DNA of 46,828 nucleotides from CAYJLW01 sp964370965 (GTDB taxonomy: Bacteria > Actinomycetota > Acidimicrobiia > UBA2766): assembly GCA_964370965.1 (NCBI GenBank), contig CAYJLW010000027.1, forward strand, positions 1 to 46,828. The letters run 5' to 3'. Every line of letters begins with the position of its first letter. Positions within the stretch are counted from its first letter, which is position 1. A program made the position numbers and the translations under genes. This document shows, in pieces, positions 42,707 through 46,828 of the stretch. The notes under the pieces are model-generated. The model searched no databases. It was not told the origin of the DNA and saw only the letters and a program-made list of their open reading frames with translations.

Positions 42707-42712
42707 TAGAGT
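42707..42712 (+). promoter_or_regulatory. -10-like element of a leaderless ABC transporter transcript
   Basis: TAGAGT ends 6 nt before the ATG at 42719 and there is no ribosome binding site, so transcription probably starts at or near the start codon. Confidence 0.4.
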
Positions 42713-42718
42713 CCGGCG

Positions 42719-43717
42719 ATGCCCGCACTGCAGGCCGAGGGGCTGACGAAGAGGTTCGGCGCGACGGAGGCTCTCCGTGGCGTGACCTTCGCCGTGGAGC
42801 GCGCCACCGTCCTGGGCCTGCTCGGCCCGAACGGCGCCGGCAAGACCACCGCCGTGCGCATCCTCGCAACCCTGATCAAGCCCGACGGCGGCCGGGCGAG
42901 CGTCGACGGCATCGACGTCCTGCGCGAGCCTCGTCGGGCCCGGGCCCGCATCGGCCTCACCGGCCAGTACGCGGCGGTCGACGAACGCCTCACCGGCCGA
43001 GAGAACCTCGAGCACGTCGGCCGCCTCTTCCACCTCGGCGTGCCCGAGGCCCGCCGGCGAACCGGCGAGCTGCTCGCACGCTTCGACCTCGTGGATGCCG
43101 CCAACCGGGTCGTCTCGGGCTACTCCGGCGGGATGCGCCGCCGCCTCGACATCGCGATGAGCCTCATCTCGCGGCCGTCCGTGCTGTTCCTCGACGAGCC
43201 CACCACCGGCCTCGACCCCCGCAGCCGCCTCGCGATGTGGGACCTGATCGACGAGCTCGTCCGAGGCGGCACGACGACACTGCTCACGACCCAGCACCTG
43301 GAGGAGGCCGAACGTCTCGCGGACTCGATCGTCGTGATCGACCACGGCAGCGTCATCGCCGAGGGCACCGCCGACGAGCTCAAGAACCGCCTCGGCAGCG
43401 ACCGGATCCAGGTCACCGTGGGCGACACCGCCGACCTCGAGCGTGTCGCCGTGCTGCTCGCCGGCGTGTGCGCCCCGGACTGCGACGAGATCATCGACCG
43501 CGCGACGAACACGGTCACCCTGGCGGTGCACGACACCCACCGGATAGTGCCCCGCATCGTCCGCGACCTCGACGACGCCGGCGTCGAGGTCGACGACGTC
43601 GTCGTGCGGCGTCCCACCCTCGACGACGTCTTCCTCGACCTCACGGGGCACCCCGCCGAGGAGGCGGGCACCGACGGCGACCCCGCCGGGGGGACCGGGG
43701 CGAGGATCCGGAAATGA
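42719..43717 (+). CDS. ABC transporter ATP-binding protein, DrrA type
   Basis: This 332-aa nucleotide-binding subunit has Walker A GPNGAGKT (36-43), Q-loop Gln83, signature YSGGMRRR (135-142), Walker B VLFLDEP (155-161) and H-loop His193. The C-terminal extension of about 90 residues (to RRPTLDDVFLDLTG) is the mark of the daunorubicin-resistance DrrA subgroup. It powers efflux by the permease encoded directly downstream (ATGA overlap). Substrate unknown; drug, lipid or glycolipid export are the usual choices. Confidence 0.93.
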   Translation: MPALQAEGLTKRFGATEALRGVTFAVERATVLGLLGPNGAGKTTAVRILATLIKPDGGRASVDGIDVLREPRRARARIGLTGQYAAVDERLTGRENLEHVGRLFHLGVPEARRRTGELLARFDLVDAANRVVSGYSGGMRRRLDIAMSLISRPSVLFLDEPTTGLDPRSRLAMWDLIDELVRGGTTTLLTTQHLEEAERLADSIVVIDHGSVIAEGTADELKNRLGSDRIQVTVGDTADLERVAVLLAGVCAPDCDEIIDRATNTVTLAVHDTHRIVPRIVRDLDDAGVEVDDVVVRRPTLDDVFLDLTGHPAEEAGTDGDPAGGTGARIRK

Positions 43718-44532
43718 ACACCGTGGCGACGACCGCCGTCCCCCCCGGGGAGACCCCCACCGGACCACTCTGGCTGCTGCGCGACAGTTGGACGGAAGCG
43801 CTGCGGCATCTCAGGGCCATCCCGCGCAGCCCGGAGATGGTGGTCTTCGCCACCGTGCAGCCGATCATGTTCGTCCTGCTCTTTGTCTACGTCTTCGGCG
43901 GTTCGATCAAGGTGCCGGGCTTCGCGAACTACCAGCAGTACCTGCTCCCCGGCATCTTCGCCCAGACAGTGCTCTTCGGCTCCGCCTTCACGGGCATCGG
44001 CATCGCCGAGGACCTCTCCAAGGGCTTCGTCGAGCGCCTCCGGTCCCTGCCCATGTCCCAGCCCGCCGTGCTCATCGGCCGCACACTCTCGGACCTGTGC
44101 CGCAACATCTTCACCTTCGCGGTGATGCTCGTCGTGGCCTTCCTGGTCGGCTTCCGCTTCAAGGGTTCCCTCGCCGGCGCCGCCGTGGGCACCCTGCTCC
44201 TGCTCGCCTTCAGCTACGCCTTCAGCTGGGTGCAGGCCTACATCGGCATGTCCGTGAAGTCCGCAGAGGCCGCGAACTCCGCCGGCTTCGTGTGGATGTT
44301 CCCGCTCACGTTCGTCTCGTCGGCGTTCGTGGCGACGAACACGATGCCGGGCTGGCTGGCGGCGATCGCCGACGCCAACCCCTTCACCCGGGTCACGAAC
44401 GCCTGCCGGGCGCTCTACAACGGGATGCCCGCCGGGTCCGACCTCTGGATCTCGCTCGCCTGGGCCGTCGGCATCACCGTCGCCTTCGCCCTCGTCGCGA
44501 GCCGCAAGTTCACATCCGGGGCACGCCGCTGA
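43714..44532 (+). CDS. ABC-2 type transporter permease, DrrB type
   Basis: This 272-aa integral membrane protein has six predicted helices (about 43-61, 76-95, 132-147, 153-173, 190-208, 244-262). The ABC-2 signature region includes FSYAFSWVQAYIGM and PLTFVSSAFVAT. It forms the exporter with the DrrA-like ATPase of the overlapping upstream gene. It ends 1 nt before the 3' end of the convergent tRNA-Leu gene. Confidence 0.92.
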   Translation: MNTVATTAVPPGETPTGPLWLLRDSWTEALRHLRAIPRSPEMVVFATVQPIMFVLLFVYVFGGSIKVPGFANYQQYLLPGIFAQTVLFGSAFTGIGIAEDLSKGFVERLRSLPMSQPAVLIGRTLSDLCRNIFTFAVMLVVAFLVGFRFKGSLAGAAVGTLLLLAFSYAFSWVQAYIGMSVKSAEAANSAGFVWMFPLTFVSSAFVATNTMPGWLAAIADANPFTRVTNACRALYNGMPAGSDLWISLAWAVGITVAFALVASRKFTSGARR

Positions 44533-44533
44533 C

Positions 44534-44621
<88 letters not shown>

Positions 44622-44645
44622 CGGGCGCGGAGTCGCAGTGTAGCT

Positions 44646-44691
44646 GTCACACTGCTCCGCACCTGGCGGTGACATTGCTCCGCACCTGGCG
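44646..44691. repeat. Two tandem 23-bp repeats, transposon-end-like
   Basis: Copies 44646-44668 and 44669-44691 share 21 of 23 bases; the common core is TTGCTCCGCACCTGGCG or CTGCTCCGCACCTGGCG, each preceded by GTCACA or GTGACA. I recall doubled GTCACA-n-TGCTCCGCAC blocks from ends of IS481-like elements, but no transposase frame is present. A solo IS end is therefore only a hypothesis. Confidence 0.45.
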
Positions 44692-44840
44692 GTGCTCCGC
44701 GTGCCGGCGGGGCCCCCCACCCCCCCGGCCGAGCACCCACGGGGATGCCCCCACATCCACCCGGCGGTGCTCCGCGTGCCGGCGGGGCCCCCCACCCCCC
44801 CGGCCCAGTGCCCACACGGACAGCCCCACATCCACCCGGC
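44691..44840. repeat. Two tandem 75-bp repeats upstream of fhaA
   Basis: Units 44691-44765 and 44766-44840 are identical over their first 40 bases and at their last 13, with 8 differences in between. They begin GGTGCTCCGCGTGCCGGCGG and end CACATCCACCCGGC. A 75-bp period keeps reading frames open across both, so a long frame runs into fhaA, but the repeat lies before the real start. Strand asymmetry is extreme (C runs on plus). It may be slippage-prone. Confidence 0.85.
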
Positions 44841-44913
44841 GGGGTTCCGGGGGCCTCGCGCGGCGACCAACTACAATCCCGCCCGGCGGCGACCGATTCC
44901 GGAGGCACCACCT

Positions 44914-45582
44914 GTGGGCATCGCCGAGTCCTTCGAGAAGCGCCTCGAGCAGTTCGTCGAGGGCTTCTTCGCTCGTACCTTCCGATCCGGCCTCCAGCCC
45001 GTCGAGCTGGGCCGGCGGCTCGCGCGCGAGATGGTGAACGGCAAGACCGTCACGCCCAGCGGCGTCGTGGTCGCCAACCATTACCGGGTGCTGCTGTCGT
45101 CCCAGGACCGTGAGCGCTTCCGCCATTTCGAGGACTCCCTCGTCGGCGAGCTCGTGCACGGCCTCCACGAGGAGAGCCGGCGGGAGGGTTGGCGAACGCT
45201 CGGCCCCCTGCAGGTCGAGTTCGTCACGGACGCCTCCCTCAAGCTGGGCCGCTTCGTCATCGAGACCCGCATCGCGGAGGCGCCCGGCGGCTCCGGGGGG
45301 GCAGGTGGGGCCCGCCTCGAGGTTGCCGGCGGCCTCGTCGTCGCCCTGGGCGCCGACCCCGTGCTCATCGGCCGCCTCCCCGAGTGCCAGGTCCGCATCG
45401 ACGACCCCAACATGTCCCGCCGCCACGCCGAGGTGCTGGGCGCCAACGGCGGCTATGCCGTGCGGGACCTCGGTTCCACGAACGGGACACTCGTGAACGG
45501 CCGCCGTATCGCCGGCGACATGCCGCTGCGCGACGGCGACGTCATCGCTGTCGGGCATTCGACGATGGTGTTCCGGTCCTGA
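44914..45582 (+). CDS. fhaA: FhaA-like protein: DUF3662 plus FHA domain
   Basis: This 222-aa cytoplasmic protein has the N-terminal DUF3662 domain (about 1-120; ESFEKRLEQFVEGFFARTF). A C-terminal FHA domain (about 142-218) keeps the phosphothreonine-binding residues Arg154, Ser168-Arg169-His171 and Asn190 in GSTNGT. In mycobacteria FhaA binds phosphorylated PknB and MviN/MurJ and influences peptidoglycan synthesis. The linker is only about 15-20 residues, far shorter than in mycobacterial FhaA (over 500 aa in total). GTG at 44914 follows GGAGG with an 8-nt spacer, which fixes the start. The next gene starts 1 nt after the stop. Confidence 0.9.
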   Translation: MGIAESFEKRLEQFVEGFFARTFRSGLQPVELGRRLAREMVNGKTVTPSGVVVANHYRVLLSSQDRERFRHFEDSLVGELVHGLHEESRREGWRTLGPLQVEFVTDASLKLGRFVIETRIAEAPGGSGGAGGARLEVAGGLVVALGADPVLIGRLPECQVRIDDPNMSRRHAEVLGANGGYAVRDLGSTNGTLVNGRRIAGDMPLRDGDVIAVGHSTMVFRS

Positions 45583-45583
45583 C

Positions 45584-46014
45584 GTGTCCGTCTTCGTCCT
45601 CACGCTCGCCAAGATCGTCTTCCTCGTCCTGCTGTACCTCTTCCTACTCTGGGCGCTGCGCACCGTCGTGCGGGAGATCCGCGGAAGCGCCGAACCGGCG
45701 GGCGCCTCCCCCGACGTCGCCCTGCACCGGCCGCCCCAGATGCGCGTCGTGGAGCCCCGGGAGATGCAGGGGACGCTCATCCCCCTCGCGCCCGACCTCA
45801 CCTTCGGGCGCTCCGACACCTGCGGCGTCACGCTCGCCGACACGTACGCTTCGTCGATGCACGCCCGGGTCGTGGCCAGGGGCGACGACTTCTTCATCGA
45901 GGACGCCGGCTCGCGCAACGGTACTTTCGTGAACCGTCGCCAGATCGCCGCGCCGACGCTGATCCGGCGGGGCGACACCGTCCAGATCGGGCGCACTGTG
46001 ATGGAGGTGGTGAA

Positions 46015-46018
<4 letters not shown>
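45584..46018 (+). CDS. fhaB: FhaB-like membrane protein with FHA domain
   Basis: This 144-aa protein has one N-terminal transmembrane helix (about 3-24) and a cytoplasmic FHA domain (about 63-140). Phosphothreonine residues are Arg76, Ser90/Ser91 with His93, and Asn112 in GSRNGTF. In mycobacteria the homologue FipA works with FtsZ and FtsQ under stress and reads PknA/PknB phosphorylation. GTG start, 1 nt after the fhaA stop. The end overlaps pstP by GTGA. Confidence 0.9.

Positions 46019-46828
<810 letters not shown>

Noticed and set aside
42494..43768. Extension of the minus-strand CARDB-like protein to 774 aa
   Set aside because: It would run antisense through the well-supported ABC ATPase gene and has no conserved sequence.
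44691..44840. CRISPR array
   Set aside because: There are only two units of 75 bp, without unique spacers or cas genes, so this is an ordinary tandem repeat.
44692..44913. N-terminal extension of FhaA containing a 25-residue repeat
   Set aside because: The frame is open only because the DNA repeat is 75 bp. GTG at 44914 has GGAGG at the right distance, and the DUF3662 similarity starts there.

Overview
The window is a very GC-rich, densely packed bacterial chromosome segment, most likely from an actinobacterium. The signs are frequent GTG starts, many 4-nt stop/start overlaps, and the typical fhaA-fhaB-pstP gene order at the right edge. Others are the DUF4446-pheA-serS order and a dodecin. 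The pattern of duplicated small HTH proteins, PD40/FG-GAP secreted giants and DUF4446-pheA-serS reminds me of Acidimicrobiia, but that class assignment is inference. The window ends in 53 consecutive C bases, which looks like a contig-edge sequencing artefact.

Layout from left to right. (1) 1-2787: promoter region, then an overlapping pair encoding a GCS2/YbdK-type carboxylate-amine ligase and an M20 amidohydrolase. (2) 2962-6583: a large AAA+/LuxR-type ATP-dependent regulator on the minus strand, the wreck of an acyltransferase-3 gene, and tRNA-Arg(ACG) and tRNA-Ser(GCT). (3) 6811-9404: a divergent, orphan carboxyltransferase (acyl-CoA carboxylase beta-like), a small protein with two copies of an HTH-like unit, and a lipoprotein thermonuclease. 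(4) 9426-25976: two giant exported proteins on opposite strands. One (1,859 aa, minus) has a PD40 propeller, three Cys/Cys-x-Trp modules and long amphipathic arrays. The other (2,761 aa, plus) has FG-GAP repeats, CARDB, IPT and nine carboxypeptidase-regulatory-like repeats. A penicillin-acylase-type Ntn hydrolase lies between them.

(5) 26189-28715: PIG-L deacetylase, a C-terminal remnant of a GH5 endoglycoceramidase-like enzyme, an alpha/beta hydrolase and dodecin. (6) 28712-35312: a secreted heparinase II/III-like polysaccharide lyase, transcribed divergently from a tightly overlapping four-gene operon. The operon encodes a DapA-family protein, a Gfo/Idh/MocA oxidoreductase, a PmoA/DUF6807 protein and an OYE-type flavin oxidoreductase, and looks like a sugar-catabolic module. 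(7) 35369-38557: tRNA-Ser(TGA), a membrane-anchored alpha/beta hydrolase, a MOSC protein and a GMC oxidoreductase.

(8) 38618-41369: DUF4446-pheA-serS operon on the minus strand, each junction a GTGA overlap. (9) 41444-44621: a membrane protein with a CARDB-like domain and an apparent CTG start, a DrrA/DrrB ABC exporter, and tRNA-Leu(CAG). (10) 44622-46828: a repeat-filled spacer, then fhaA, fhaB and pstP. These belong to the phosphothreonine-signalling and cell-envelope cluster that normally continues with rodA-pbpA-pknA-pknB, here cut off by the contig end.

The most unusual items are the 1,859-aa modular secreted protein with its twin 28-bp upstream repeats, the lyase/sugar operon whose DapA-like member lacks the family tyrosine, and the coupled ligase/amidohydrolase pair. 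No rRNA, CRISPR array, intact transposase or recognisable prophage was seen.
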